A stretch of DNA of 64,000 nucleotides, from assembly GCF_026163685.1 (NCBI RefSeq), contig NZ_JAOXSR010000007.1, positions 62,001 through 126,000 of the forward strand. Direction: 5' to 3'. Of the stretch, positions 20,143 to 28,936 are shown piece after piece; position 1 is the first letter of the stretch, and the number at the start of each line of letters is the position of its first letter. A program made the translations under genes and the position numbers. The notes beneath the pieces are model-generated. The model made no database searches, was not told the origin of the DNA, and was given only the letters and a program-made list of their open reading frames with translations. Origin of the DNA: Oerskovia flava (GTDB lineage Bacteria; Actinomycetota; Actinomycetes; Actinomycetales; Cellulomonadaceae).

Positions 20143-20170
20143 GCCGCGAGTCCCGTGCCGGTCACCGACC

Positions 20171-20464
20171 TCAGCGGGTGGTGAAGAGGCGCGAGGCCTG
20201 TGACTCGGCGTCGGCGTAGGTCTGCGCGGCGGAGCCGAGCGCGGCGGTGATCGCGTCGAGCGACGTCTCGACCTGCGTCTGCGTCGTCTGCCACTGACCC
20301 ATCACCCCGGTGAAGGCGGTCGCGGCGCCGCCGCGCCAGCTCGACTGGAGGTCCTGCAGGTGCCGCATCATGGCACCGACCTCGGCCCGGATCGCGGTCA
20401 CCGACCCGTTGACGGCCCCGCTGGCCTGCGCGACCCGTGCGCTGTCGACCTCGTACCTGCTCAT
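20171..20464 (-). CDS. WXG100-family protein (ESAT-6-like, putative T7SS substrate)
   Basis: Small helical-hairpin protein of the type exported by ESX/T7 secretion. The 97 residues form two amphipathic helices around a W43-R44-G45 (WXG) turn in SSWRGGAAT. No cysteine or membrane segment. ATG (20464) has GGAG 5 nt upstream; the longer in-frame opening is unsupported. No partner WXG gene or EccC-type ATPase is nearby, so the secretion machinery must be elsewhere. It is convergent with the allophanate hydrolase gene (28 bp apart). Confidence 0.85.
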   Translation of the reverse strand: MSRYEVDSARVAQASGAVNGSVTAIRAEVGAMMRHLQDLQSSWRGGAATAFTGVMGQWQTTQTQVETSLDAITAALGSAAQTYADAESQASRLFTTR

Positions 20465-20644
20465 GTCGCTCCGTCCTGGCCACACCCGTCGCGGGTGCCC
20501 CTGTGTCGTGGCGAGGTCGGGGTGTCCCGGCCTCGTAGCAACGACGGTAGGGGAGGAGGGGACGTGCGTGCCGGGCGCCGAGAGCAACCTGTGGACAACC
20601 ACGTCCGTAGGACGTCTGTGGACCGGCGTGCGCCGGTGGCAGGG

Positions 20645-21421
20645 TCAGCCGCTCGTGGACGCCTGTTCTGGCGTCGTCGGCTGCGCCTCTGTCTGCGCGG
20701 CCTCTGTCTGCGCCGCTGCCTGTGCCTCGAGCTTGCGACGGGCCTTGTGCAGGCGCTGCAGCTCGGCATCGAGGTTCTGTCGGGCGGGTTCCTCCCACGC
20801 CGCTCCGAGCGGGCTCGAGAACAGGCTCGCCCGGTCCAAGAGCTTGGTGAGGATCGCGATGCGCGCGGTGACGTAGCGGTCGTCGGGGATGTGCGCGTAC
20901 TCGCTGCGCACGTCACGCAGGTACTCCTTGTACCGCTGGGGCTCCGAGGCGAGCATCGACAGGTCCGCGTCGCACAGCACGGCGCAGTCGAAGTCGGTCG
21001 GGTCGGGAGCGTGCCGCACGAGTGCGTTGACGAGGTGGGCCACGCGGCGAGCCGACGCCTCGGGGACGCCGAGCGCCGTCAGCTCCTCGAGCGCGAGGCG
21101 GGCGCTCGCCGTCTCGTCCTCACCACCCTTGTGGGAGTAGGCGGCCTTGTCCTTCGCGTCGAACACCGCGCCGTGGTACCAGGCGGCGAGCCGGACGAGG
21201 TCGGGGTCGTGGGTCTCCTCGGACAGCTCGTCGACCCGGCCGAGGACCTCGGCGAGGTGGCGCAGGTTGTGGAACGAGCGGCCCGGTTGGTCCCAGCGGT
21301 CGAGGAGCTGCTGCCCGACGGCGCGGATCTCGTTCGCGGGAGCCGTGGCCCCTGCGCCGACGCAGCTGCGCGTCCAGGACGCGAGGAACCATTGCGGTGC
21401 GTCAAGACTGGTGACGCCCAT
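20645..21421 (-). CDS. HD-superfamily (COG4339-like) putative metal-dependent hydrolase
   Basis: Predicted cytosolic HD-domain protein, 258 residues; substrate unknown. The family pattern is present: RSFHNLRHLAEVL (~48-60, first His ligands), LAAWYHGAVFD (~78-88), then VAHLVNALVRHAPD and FDCAVLCDADLSML (~145-158, distal Asp). The expected HD pair reads HG here, so a metal ligand may be missing or supplied otherwise. The last ~45 residues are an Ala/Gln/Thr-rich tail after a charged helix. It is downstream of the two-component genes on the same strand (55 bp from the kinase stop). Confidence 0.7.
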   Translation of the reverse strand: MGVTSLDAPQWFLASWTRSCVGAGATAPANEIRAVGQQLLDRWDQPGRSFHNLRHLAEVLGRVDELSEETHDPDLVRLAAWYHGAVFDAKDKAAYSHKGGEDETASARLALEELTALGVPEASARRVAHLVNALVRHAPDPTDFDCAVLCDADLSMLASEPQRYKEYLRDVRSEYAHIPDDRYVTARIAILTKLLDRASLFSSPLGAAWEEPARQNLDAELQRLHKARRKLEAQAAAQTEAAQTEAQPTTPEQASTSG

Positions 21422-21476
21422 GAGTTTGCCTTTTCGACGGGAACAGGTGATCTATCGGTGTGTCGCTCTCTCGAGC

Positions 21477-23078
21477 CTACGTCCAGCGAGCCGACGATCC
21501 GCCATCGTAGTCCGCCCGGGGCAGCCGGACGGACACCGTGAGCCCGCCGCCGTCGGTCGCCTCGACCGACACCTTGCCCTGGTGCGCCCCGACGATCGCG
21601 GCGACGATCGCCAGACCCAGCCCGGACCCGCCCGACGACCGGTTGCGCGAGGAGTCGGCGCGGTAGAAGCGCTCGAAGATCCGGGAGGCCTGCTCTGCGG
21701 ACACGCCCGGACCGTGGTCGCGGACCTGCAGGACGGCGAAGCCCTCGTCGTCGGCACCTCTCCCTTCCTCGGTGCCGTCGCCGACGACGATCTCCACGGG
21801 AGACCCGGCGGGGGTGTGGCGCGCGACGTTTCCGATGAGGTTGGCCAGGACCTGCCGGAGCCGGTCCTCGTCGCCGGTCACCCGCACCGGGGCGGGGGGA
21901 CCGCCGTCGGGCCCGGTCACGGTGACCTCGCGCTCCGGGTCGAGCGCGTGCAGGTCCTGGGCGGAGTCGCGGGCGAGCGCCAGAAGGTCGACGGGCTCGT
22001 GGCGCACCGGGCGGCCCTCGTCGAGCCGCGCGAGGGCCAGCAGGTCGTTGACGAGGGTCCCCATGCGGGTGGCCGAGTCCTCGATGCGACCCATGGTGTC
22101 GTCGACCTTCTCGGGGGTGTCGAGCGCGCCCATGCGGTAGAGCTCGCCGTACCCGCGCACGGTCGCGAGCGGTGTGCGCAGCTCGTGGCTCGCGTCCGAG
22201 ACGAACCGCCGCATCCGCTCCTCGGACGCCTCCTGGGCGGCGAACGCCTGCTCGATCTGCGCGAGCATCGCGTTGAGCGACGCGGCCAGGCTGCCGACCT
22301 CCGTCGTGGGCGGCGCCGGGCGGACACGCCGGGCGAGGTCTCCTGCCGCGATGCCCGCCGCCGTCTCCTCGATCTCGCGCAGCGGACGCAGCGCGCGCTG
22401 GACGGCGAGGAACGCGACCGCGCCCCCGATGAGCGCGATGCCGAGAGCCGACACGGCCAGGACCTGCCCGAGGAACTTGACCGTCTCGTGGATCCCCGTG
22501 AGCGGTAGCGCGACGAAGGCGCTGTCCACGGTTCCCGTCGTCGTCGACCGGGTGAGCGGGATGACGCGCCACTGCGTCGGGTCGGTCGGGGCGCCCAGCG
22601 GGGAGGACATCGAGTCGACGGTGAAGGGCTCGCCGTCCAGGGCTCGGATCTCCGCTTCGGAGAGCGCGGGGATGTCCGGGGTCCCGTAGCGCTCCACGGT
22701 GCGTTCCGTCCGCCGCTCAGCCTCCGAGCCACCGGCGAAGCGGTACAGCACGAAGTAGTCCGAGGGCATGCTCGCGGAGCTGCCCGGGAAGGTCTGGAAG
22801 GGCTTGTTCGCGAGGTCCTGCGCGGTCCGTGAGAGCTGCTCGTCGACCTGGTCCACGAGGTAGTTCGAGACCACGGTCGTCGTCGCGAGCGCGGCGATGC
22901 CCTGTCCGGCGACGAGGAGGAGCACGATGATCGCGACCAGTCGTGCCCACAGGGGGGTGCGGTCGAGCCTGCTCCAGCGTGACGGGACGGGCCTGCCGTA
23001 GGGGCGCTGCATCGTCGGGCCGGGTGGGGGTGGTGGTGGCGGGTGCGTCGTCGTGGCCCGGGTGGTCGGCGCGCTCAT
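21477..23078 (-). CDS. Sensor histidine kinase
   Basis: Membrane sensor kinase of a two-component system, 533 residues. Layout: Pro-rich cytoplasmic start, TM1 (~47-70), extracellular sensor loop (~71-205), TM2 (~206-226), HAMP (~227-280), HisKA with phospho-acceptor H298 in SHELRTPLATVRGY, and HATPase with N, G1 (DHGPGV) and G2 (SGLGLAIVAAIV) boxes. The ATG (23078) overlaps the response-regulator stop (ATGA), so the pair is co-translated. The ligand is not evident; proximity to the fructan genes may be coincidental. Confidence 0.95.
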   Translation of the reverse strand: MSAPTTRATTTHPPPPPPPGPTMQRPYGRPVPSRWSRLDRTPLWARLVAIIVLLLVAGQGIAALATTTVVSNYLVDQVDEQLSRTAQDLANKPFQTFPGSSASMPSDYFVLYRFAGGSEAERRTERTVERYGTPDIPALSEAEIRALDGEPFTVDSMSSPLGAPTDPTQWRVIPLTRSTTTGTVDSAFVALPLTGIHETVKFLGQVLAVSALGIALIGGAVAFLAVQRALRPLREIEETAAGIAAGDLARRVRPAPPTTEVGSLAASLNAMLAQIEQAFAAQEASEERMRRFVSDASHELRTPLATVRGYGELYRMGALDTPEKVDDTMGRIEDSATRMGTLVNDLLALARLDEGRPVRHEPVDLLALARDSAQDLHALDPEREVTVTGPDGGPPAPVRVTGDEDRLRQVLANLIGNVARHTPAGSPVEIVVGDGTEEGRGADDEGFAVLQVRDHGPGVSAEQASRIFERFYRADSSRNRSSGGSGLGLAIVAAIVGAHQGKVSVEATDGGGLTVSVRLPRADYDGGSSARWT

Positions 23079-23827
23079 GGCCGTGCGGCGCCGCCGGTCG
23101 CGCCGGGGGGCTGGCGCAGCAGGTACCCGACGCCGCGCTTGGTGTGGATGAGCGGCGTGACGGGAACCTCGCCGCCGTCCGGGCCCGGCACGGTGAGGTT
23201 GTCGATCTTGCGCCGCAGGTAGGAGATGTACGACTCGACGATGTTCGCGTCGCCGCCCCAGTCGTACTGCCACACGTGGTCGAGGATCTGCGACTTGGAG
23301 AGCACCCGGCCGGAGTTGAGCATGAGGTAGCGCAGCAGCTTGAACTCCGTGGGGGACAGGTCGACCTCCTGGCCCCCACGGCGCACCTCGTGCGAGTCCT
23401 CGTCGAGCTCGAGGTCTGCGAAGCGCAGCACCGCGTCGTCGACGGGCTCGGCGTGCGTACGACGCAGCACCGCGCGGATACGGGCGACGACCTCCTCGAG
23501 GCTGAACGGCTTGGTCACGTAGTCGTCGCCGCCGACCGTGAGGCCCTGGATCTTGTCCTGGGTGTCGTCGCGCGCGGTGAGGAACAGGACCGGGGTGTGG
23601 TGGCCCTTCTCGCGCATCCGACGCGTGACGGTGAACCCGTCCATGTCGGGGAGCATGACGTCGAGGACCACGAGGTCGGGCTCGACGTCGCGCACCAGGG
23701 CGAGCGCGCTCGCACCGTCGTCTGCCGCGAAGACCTCGAAGCCCGCGAACCGCAGGGACGTCGAGAGCAGCTCACGGATGTTGGGCTCGTCGTCGACGAC
23801 GACCAGGCGCGCCTCGGGTGTGCTCAT
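23075..23827 (-). CDS. OmpR/PhoB-family response regulator
   Basis: Cognate DNA-binding regulator for the adjacent kinase; 250 residues. Receiver domain (~5-120) has acidic D12/D13, phospho-acceptor D56 in VVLDVMLPDMDG, T in FLTARD and K in TKPFSLEE. A C-terminal winged helix (~140-245) has LSPTEFKLLRYLM and RGVGYLLR. GGGAGG abuts ATG 23827, closer than normal, so either translation is inefficient or the true start differs slightly. An 11-bp-spaced direct repeat 18 bp upstream suggests autoregulation. Confidence 0.95.
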   Translation of the reverse strand: MSTPEARLVVVDDEPNIRELLSTSLRFAGFEVFAADDGASALALVRDVEPDLVVLDVMLPDMDGFTVTRRMREKGHHTPVLFLTARDDTQDKIQGLTVGGDDYVTKPFSLEEVVARIRAVLRRTHAEPVDDAVLRFADLELDEDSHEVRRGGQEVDLSPTEFKLLRYLMLNSGRVLSKSQILDHVWQYDWGGDANIVESYISYLRRKIDNLTVPGPDGGEVPVTPLIHTKRGVGYLLRQPPGATGGAARP

Positions 23828-23844
23828 CCTCCCAGTGTGCGCGC

Positions 23845-23864
23845 GTCGTCTGGTAGTCGCCTGG
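23845..23864 (-). promoter_or_regulatory. Direct repeat before the response regulator (candidate autoregulatory box)
   Basis: Read on the - strand, CCAGGCGAC and CCAGACGAC repeat with a 2-nt gap, an 11-bp period. OmpR-family dimers bind such tandem half-sites on one helix face. The box ends 18 bp before the regulator's ATG. Confidence 0.45.
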
Positions 23865-23895
23865 GAACGTCCTCGGCCCGGGCTGACCTCGAGAG

Positions 23896-25455
23896 CTAGA
23901 CCGCCGTGCCGAACTCCCGGATCGTGATCCCGGTGAAGCTCGCGGGGCCACCGTCGGTGTAGAACGAGATGCCGGTGTCCGACGCGGTGAAGTGCACCTG
24001 CTGGGAGAGCACCGTGTGCCCGGCGTTGACGAACACCTCGACGCTCTGGGTGTCGACGAAGATGCGCAGGTGCACCGAGCGGGCGTTCGCGTCGATCGGC
24101 GCGGCGGCGCGGGTGTAGGGCACCAGCGAGAACACGCCGAGGTCCGAGGGCCCGCGGTCGACGTACAGCTCGTCGCCGTACTTGCCGATGTTCGTGTGGC
24201 GGGAGCCGTCGGCGGACCGGCCGACGGACACACCGACGTTCGTCGCCGCGTCCCACGCGATGTCGAGCTCGAGCTCGTACGCGCGCCCGTTCCACGGCAG
24301 GACCGTGCTGCCGTCGACGGTCCGGTCGGGGAGCGTCGTCGTCGCGGTGGCGTAGGCGGCCAGCGCCTCGACGGGGCTGCTGAGCAGGCTGTACCAACCG
24401 CCCGGCTGCCGGTCGAGGCGCAGCTCGCGGACGATCGAGTTCTGACCGTTGTAGCCGTCCGTCGCATCGGTGGGGACGTCGCGGGCGGCGTACTTCCAGT
24501 TGTTCATCCAGGCGATCGCCAGACGGCGCTCGTCCGGTGCGTCGGCCTTGGGCCACGTCACGGCCCCGTACCAGTCCCAGCCCCAGTCGAGCCACTGCGG
24601 CGTCAGGTCGTCCGCGATGAACTGCTCGCCGTCCCAGGTGCCCGTCCAGTAGGCGTAGGTCATCGGCAGGCCGACGCCGTAGGCGTCCATGCTCGCGCCG
24701 AGCACCCAGTGGCGGGTGCCGTCGTCGGCGGTCATCTCGAACAGGTCGGGGCACTCGATGCCGCCGAGCGCGGTGTTCGGGAAGTCGAAGTTGCGCTGCA
24801 GCTGCCAGTCCCGCAGGTTCGGGGAGGTGTAGAACGCCGCGTAGCGCGCCCGCCCGATGACGCACACCCACTCGCCGCGCGTCACGTCCCAGTGGATCTT
24901 CGGGTCGCGGAACCACTCGGCGTTCTCGATCTCCGCGGGGGTCGTCGCGGTGCGGCCGTCGACGTTGACGATGACCGGGTCCGGCAGCGCGGTGAAGGTG
25001 TAGCCCCCGTCGGTCGACCAGTAGAGGTACTGCTCCTGGTACCTGCGGACGCCGTCGGTCGGTTGCGTCGCGAGGGCGACGACGGCCCCGGCGCCGAAAC
25101 CGGCCGTGTCGGCCGTGTCGACGACGGCCGATCCGGACCACACGGGGAAGTCCGGCTGCAGGGGCATCACCGCGCCGTGGTGCGTGAAGGACACACCGTC
25201 GGCGGTCGTCGCGTGGTCCCAGCCGCCCGGGCCGTTGTTCTGGTCCGAGTGCAGGTAGTACAGCTGGTAGGCGCCGTTCGTGGTGACCGGCCGCTGCGGG
25301 TCGCAGAGCCAGCCCGAGGGTGGTGTCATGTGGTACCTCGCCCGCAGCGAGGTCTGGGCCTGCGCTGCGACGGGGAAGGCCCCGCCCATGAACAGGGCGA
25401 GCGCCCCGACTCCTGCGCCCTGCAGGACGGTCCGTCGTGAGATGCCATGCGTCAT
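23896..25455 (-). CDS. Secreted glycoside hydrolase family 32 (levanase / fructan hydrolase)
   Basis: Exported fructan-degrading enzyme, probably releasing fructose or short fructo-oligosaccharides for the downstream importer. 519 residues. A Tat signal (SRRTVLQG, then a hydrophobic stretch, cleavage near VAAQAQ) precedes the five-blade beta-propeller. The nucleophile block is GWLCDPQRP (D52) instead of the usual WMNDPNG; RDPK and ECPDL (acid/base Glu) are intact. A C-terminal beta-sandwich (~370-519) follows. ATG 25455 has AGAGGAA upstream. It is last in the fructan operon, after a hairpin. Its altered nucleophile block might indicate a levan fructotransferase or an exo-levanase subtype; sequence alone does not decide. 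Confidence 0.85.
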   Translation of the reverse strand: MTHGISRRTVLQGAGVGALALFMGGAFPVAAQAQTSLRARYHMTPPSGWLCDPQRPVTTNGAYQLYYLHSDQNNGPGGWDHATTADGVSFTHHGAVMPLQPDFPVWSGSAVVDTADTAGFGAGAVVALATQPTDGVRRYQEQYLYWSTDGGYTFTALPDPVIVNVDGRTATTPAEIENAEWFRDPKIHWDVTRGEWVCVIGRARYAAFYTSPNLRDWQLQRNFDFPNTALGGIECPDLFEMTADDGTRHWVLGASMDAYGVGLPMTYAYWTGTWDGEQFIADDLTPQWLDWGWDWYGAVTWPKADAPDERRLAIAWMNNWKYAARDVPTDATDGYNGQNSIVRELRLDRQPGGWYSLLSSPVEALAAYATATTTLPDRTVDGSTVLPWNGRAYELELDIAWDAATNVGVSVGRSADGSRHTNIGKYGDELYVDRGPSDLGVFSLVPYTRAAAPIDANARSVHLRIFVDTQSVEVFVNAGHTVLSQQVHFTASDTGISFYTDGGPASFTGITIREFGTAV

Positions 25456-25475
25456 CGCTGATTCCTCTCGGTTGC

Positions 25476-25497
25476 GCGGGCGCGCCGGTGCGCCCGC
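25476..25497 (-). terminator. Intergenic hairpin between the two downstream GH32 genes
   Basis: Perfect 8-bp stem (GCGGGCGC/GCGCCCGC) with 6-nt loop, 34 bp after the upstream GH32 stop and 20 bp before the secreted GH32 start. There is no U-tract; it could be partial termination or an mRNA-stabilising element giving unequal expression. Confidence 0.45.
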
Positions 25498-25531
25498 CTC
25501 GGTCTGTCGGCGGTGCTAGGGGTGGCTCGCC

Positions 25532-27007
25532 TCAGGCGAGCGCGTCGGCTCGGTCGGCGAGGACGGGTGCACCCGCTCCGTCCGGGACGGGGACGTCGAC
25601 CGCGGTAAGGGTGACCGGGCTGTGCCGCTCGGTGTCGAGCGTCATGGTCGTGGAGCCGCTGCCCAGCACGACGAGGTTCGACACGGTCGACTCCCCGTCG
25701 TTGACGAACACCTCCAGCAGCGGCCCGTCGAGGCTCAGCAGCAGCCGCGCGGGCGCCGCGGCGTCGAGCGCGACCGTGCTCGACCAGGGGAAGTCGGGAT
25801 GCACCGACTCCGCCGCGCTGCCGCTCCGCGTGATCCGGAGCGTCCCGGACCCGGGCGTGTGCTCGACGTCCACCCGTGCGTCGCCCTCGCCCTGCAGCCC
25901 GAGCCGGAGGGCCCCGGTCGACGCAGGGTCCCACCGGAGCTCGACGAGCGCGTGGTCGCTCAGTGCGACGTCGCGGGGTTGCGCGGCGCCGAGCACGGTG
26001 GTCCGGGTCGCACGGGCCAGGTGCGCCCGGACGAAGCCCGGCGGTTCCTGCACGAGGCGCGGTGCGCCCTCGATCGTGCGCAGGGAGAGCCGACGGGGCA
26101 GGGACATCGCGCCCCGCCACGGCGCCGAGGGGAACGTGTCGGCGTAGCGCCAGTTGCTCATCCAGCCGAGCATGATCGCGGCCCCGCCCGGAGCGCCGTC
26201 GAAGGTGACGCCCGCGTAGAAGTCACGGCCGTGGTCCAGCCGGACGAGCCGTGGCTCGTCCGCCGTGAACCTCACCCCGTCGAAGTGCCCGACGACGTAG
26301 CTCATCGACGAGCCCTCGGGGTCGGCGTGGTCACCGACCGGGTTGGTGCTGAGCGTGAGCACCCACCGGACGTCGTGCGGGTCGCCGTCGACGGCCAGCG
26401 GGATCAGGTCAGGGCACTCCCAGACGACGTGCTCGTCGCCGAGCGGGCCGAAGGTGCTCAGGTGCTCCCACGAGCGCAGGTCGTCCGACGCGTAGAACAG
26501 GACCTGCCGGTCGTCGGCCTCGACGCAGAGCATGATCCACCGGACGCCGCCGGCGTCGTCGGTGACGCGGACGACCTTCGGGTCGCGGAACGCGCTCGTG
26601 CCGCGGTCGAGCACCGGGTTGTCGGGGTCGAGCTCCCAGGTGAAGCCGCCGTCGCGGCTGGTCGCCCTCGACTGCGCCTGGTGGTCGTCGTCGTAGGCGC
26701 TCGTGTAGTACGCGGTCAGCAGGTCCTCGTCACCGGGCCGCGGCGCGACCACGGAACCCGAGTAGATCTGCTCGCCGGGCAGGTAGGGCAGCGCCACGGG
26801 ATGCTCGGTCCAGTGCTCCAGGTCGGTGCTCGTGGCATGGCCCCAGCTCATGTTGCCCCAGTGCGAGCCCTCCGGGTTGTGCTGGAAGTACAGGTGCCAC
26901 AGGCCGCGGTGGACGACGAGCCCGTTGGGGTCGTTCATCCAGTGGCGCTGGGGCGCGAAGTGGAACGCGGGTCGCGGTACCCGAGGTGCGGTGCGCACGG
27001 TCGTCAC
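25532..27007 (-). CDS. Glycoside hydrolase family 32 (cytosolic beta-fructosidase)
   Basis: Intracellular beta-fructofuranosidase/fructanase, 491 residues without a signal peptide. It has the canonical motifs WMNDPNG (nucleophile D26), FRDPK (141-143) and ECPD (acid/base E197), with the C-terminal beta-sandwich from ~330. It should split imported fructo-oligosaccharides or sucrose into hexoses. GTG 27007 starts 1 bp after the lacI stop. A second in-frame GTG at 27000, two or three codons later, has better spacing to GAGG; the true start is one of these. Confidence 0.92.
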   Translation of the reverse strand: MTTVRTAPRVPRPAFHFAPQRHWMNDPNGLVVHRGLWHLYFQHNPEGSHWGNMSWGHATSTDLEHWTEHPVALPYLPGEQIYSGSVVAPRPGDEDLLTAYYTSAYDDDHQAQSRATSRDGGFTWELDPDNPVLDRGTSAFRDPKVVRVTDDAGGVRWIMLCVEADDRQVLFYASDDLRSWEHLSTFGPLGDEHVVWECPDLIPLAVDGDPHDVRWVLTLSTNPVGDHADPEGSSMSYVVGHFDGVRFTADEPRLVRLDHGRDFYAGVTFDGAPGGAAIMLGWMSNWRYADTFPSAPWRGAMSLPRRLSLRTIEGAPRLVQEPPGFVRAHLARATRTTVLGAAQPRDVALSDHALVELRWDPASTGALRLGLQGEGDARVDVEHTPGSGTLRITRSGSAAESVHPDFPWSSTVALDAAAPARLLLSLDGPLLEVFVNDGESTVSNLVVLGSGSTTMTLDTERHSPVTLTAVDVPVPDGAGAPVLADRADALA

Positions 27008-27008
27008 C

Positions 27009-28028
27009 TCAGATCGACTGTCGCCGGACCGGCGGGCAGGCGATGCGCTGGGGACGCGCGTCGTCCGCGGCCTGGCGGCCGAGGAGCACCCGGACGCCGG
27101 CGGCGCCGAGCTCGTAGTGGGGGAGCGCGACCGTCGACAGCGGGGGGCGCAGGTGGGCGGCGATGACGTCCTGGTTGTCGAAACCCATGACGGCGACGTC
27201 GTCCGGGATGCGCAGACCGTGATCGCGCAGGCCGTCGTAGAGCCCCATCGCGACCCGGTCGTTGTGGCAGAACACGGCCGTCGCGCCCGAGTCGACGATG
27301 CTGGCCGTCGCGGCGTACCCGCCCTCCTGCTCGGGCGCGGCGGGAAGCACGAGCGACTCGTCGACGGCGACACCCGCGGCCTCGAGCGCGGAGCGGTACC
27401 CGGCGAGGCGTCCGCTCTGCGCCGGCGAGGGCGTCGTCGTGTTGATGAACGCGATCCGGCGGTGGCCGGCCGCGAGCAGGCCCTCGGTCGCCGTGCGTCC
27501 GCCCTGCTCCTCGTCGGGGACGACGGCGGGCAGGCCGCTCCCGTCGGCGAAGCAGTTGACCAGCACCGTGTCGGTCTGGTGCAGGGCTTCGGGGACGACG
27601 ATCTCGCGGTGGTACCAGGTCGAGTAGAGGATCCCGTGGACCTGGTGCTCGAGCATCATGGCGATCGCCTCGACCTCGGCCGCGGTGTTGCCGTCGGTGT
27701 TGGCGACGAGCAGGACGTAACCGTGCTTCCACGCCTCGTCCTGCGCGCCGTGGATGATCTGACCGGCGAACGGGGTCGTGGCGATCGCGTCCGCGACGAG
27801 GCCGATGAAGCGCGAGCTCCCGCGCGAGAGCGTCTTCGCGAGCGCGTTCGGCCGGTACCCGAGCTGGACGACCGCCTCCTGGACCCGGCGTCGGGCGTCG
27901 TCACCGATGCGTGCGCCGGGCTTGTCGTTCACGACGTGCGAGACGGTCGCCACGGACACGCCCGCGACCTTGGCGACGTCACGCATCGTGACGGGCGCGC
28001 CGTTCTTGCCGTGCTCCGAGGCCTTCAT
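27009..28028 (-). CDS. LacI-family transcriptional regulator
   Basis: Ligand-responsive repressor embedded in the fructan operon; 339 residues. N-terminal HTH (VTMRDVAKVAGVSVATVSHVVN, ~15-36) and hinge LGYRPNALAKTLSRG are followed by a periplasmic-binding-like sensor domain with HNDRVAMGLYDGLRDHG and VMGFDNQDV. The ATG (28028) overlaps the upstream permease stop (ATGA). It likely controls the operon in which it lies through the TAACCG-type operators at 32,763-32,821; a fructose or fructo-oligosaccharide effector is inference. Confidence 0.93.
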   Translation of the reverse strand: MKASEHGKNGAPVTMRDVAKVAGVSVATVSHVVNDKPGARIGDDARRRVQEAVVQLGYRPNALAKTLSRGSSRFIGLVADAIATTPFAGQIIHGAQDEAWKHGYVLLVANTDGNTAAEVEAIAMMLEHQVHGILYSTWYHREIVVPEALHQTDTVLVNCFADGSGLPAVVPDEEQGGRTATEGLLAAGHRRIAFINTTTPSPAQSGRLAGYRSALEAAGVAVDESLVLPAAPEQEGGYAATASIVDSGATAVFCHNDRVAMGLYDGLRDHGLRIPDDVAVMGFDNQDVIAAHLRPPLSTVALPHYELGAAGVRVLLGRQAADDARPQRIACPPVRRQSI

Positions 28029-28936
28029 CCCTTGGTCGCTCCGCTCTCGAGACCGTTGATCATCGCCTTGTTCAGGACGAGGAACACCAGCAGCAACGGT
28101 GTCACCGTGACGCATACTGCCGCGAAAGTCGCCGTCCAGTCAGTGTTGCCCATCGCGCCGATGTAGTTCTGCAGGCCGAGCGGGATGGTCTTGAGCCCGT
28201 CGGAGAGCACGAAGGTGTTCGCGAAGATGAAGTCGTTCCAGATGAAGATGCTGTTGACCAGCACGACCGTGACGATCGTGTTCAGCGACAGCGGGAACGT
28301 GATCTGGGCGAAGATCCGGTAGGGACCTGCCCGGTCGAGGGACGCGGCCTCGTACATCTCCCGGGGGATGTACTGGTAGAACGACGAGAACAGGTAGACG
28401 GCCATCGGCAGCGAGAACGCCGCGAGCGGGATGATCATCGACAGGTGCGTGTCGAGCAGCCCGACGCGCGAGTAGTCGATGAACAGCGGCACGAGCGCGA
28501 TCTGGACGGGCACGATGATGCCGAGCAGGAACAGCGCACGGACGAACCCGCTGAAGCGGAACCCGAGCACCTGGAGGGCGTAGGCGGCCATCATGCCCGC
28601 GACGACGATGAGGGCGCTGGCTCCGAGCGTCACGACGAGGCTGTTGAGGATGTTCAGCCCGAGGTCGCCCGTCGCGAAGGCTCTCGCGTAGTTGTCGAGG
28701 GTGAACTCGGACGGCAGCGCGAACGGGTTGCCGGACGCGAAGTCCGTCGCCGTGCGGAAGCTCGTCAGGAAGAGCCACGCGAGCGGGTACACCTGCACGA
28801 TCACGATCAGCACGACCGTGACGGTCAGCAGCGTGCGCTGCACCTGGTGCCTCGAGGAGCGGACCGGGGCCCTGCGCGGGCCCGGCTGTGCCGGCTGCGC
28901 GGGGGTGGCCGGCGCGGTGAGGACGGGGGTGGTCAC
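28025..28936 (-). CDS. Sugar ABC transporter permease (MalG-type)
   Basis: Second integral-membrane subunit of a CUT1 carbohydrate importer, 303 residues. Six transmembrane helices follow a ~30-residue Pro/Ala-rich cytosolic start. The EAA loop reads YEAASLDRAGPYRIFAQITFPL, the contact site for the ATPase. GTG 28936 overlaps the preceding permease stop (GTGA). Confidence 0.95.
   Translation of the reverse strand: MTTPVLTAPATPAQPAQPGPRRAPVRSSRHQVQRTLLTVTVVLIVIVQVYPLAWLFLTSFRTATDFASGNPFALPSEFTLDNYARAFATGDLGLNILNSLVVTLGASALIVVAGMMAAYALQVLGFRFSGFVRALFLLGIIVPVQIALVPLFIDYSRVGLLDTHLSMIIPLAAFSLPMAVYLFSSFYQYIPREMYEAASLDRAGPYRIFAQITFPLSLNTIVTVVLVNSIFIWNDFIFANTFVLSDGLKTIPLGLQNYIGAMGNTDWTATFAAVCVTVTPLLLVFLVLNKAMINGLESGATKG

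Noticed and set aside
20310-21541. Arg-rich + strand frames over the WXG100/HD genes
   Set aside because: Shadows of the - strand genes; no start signals or recognisable domains.
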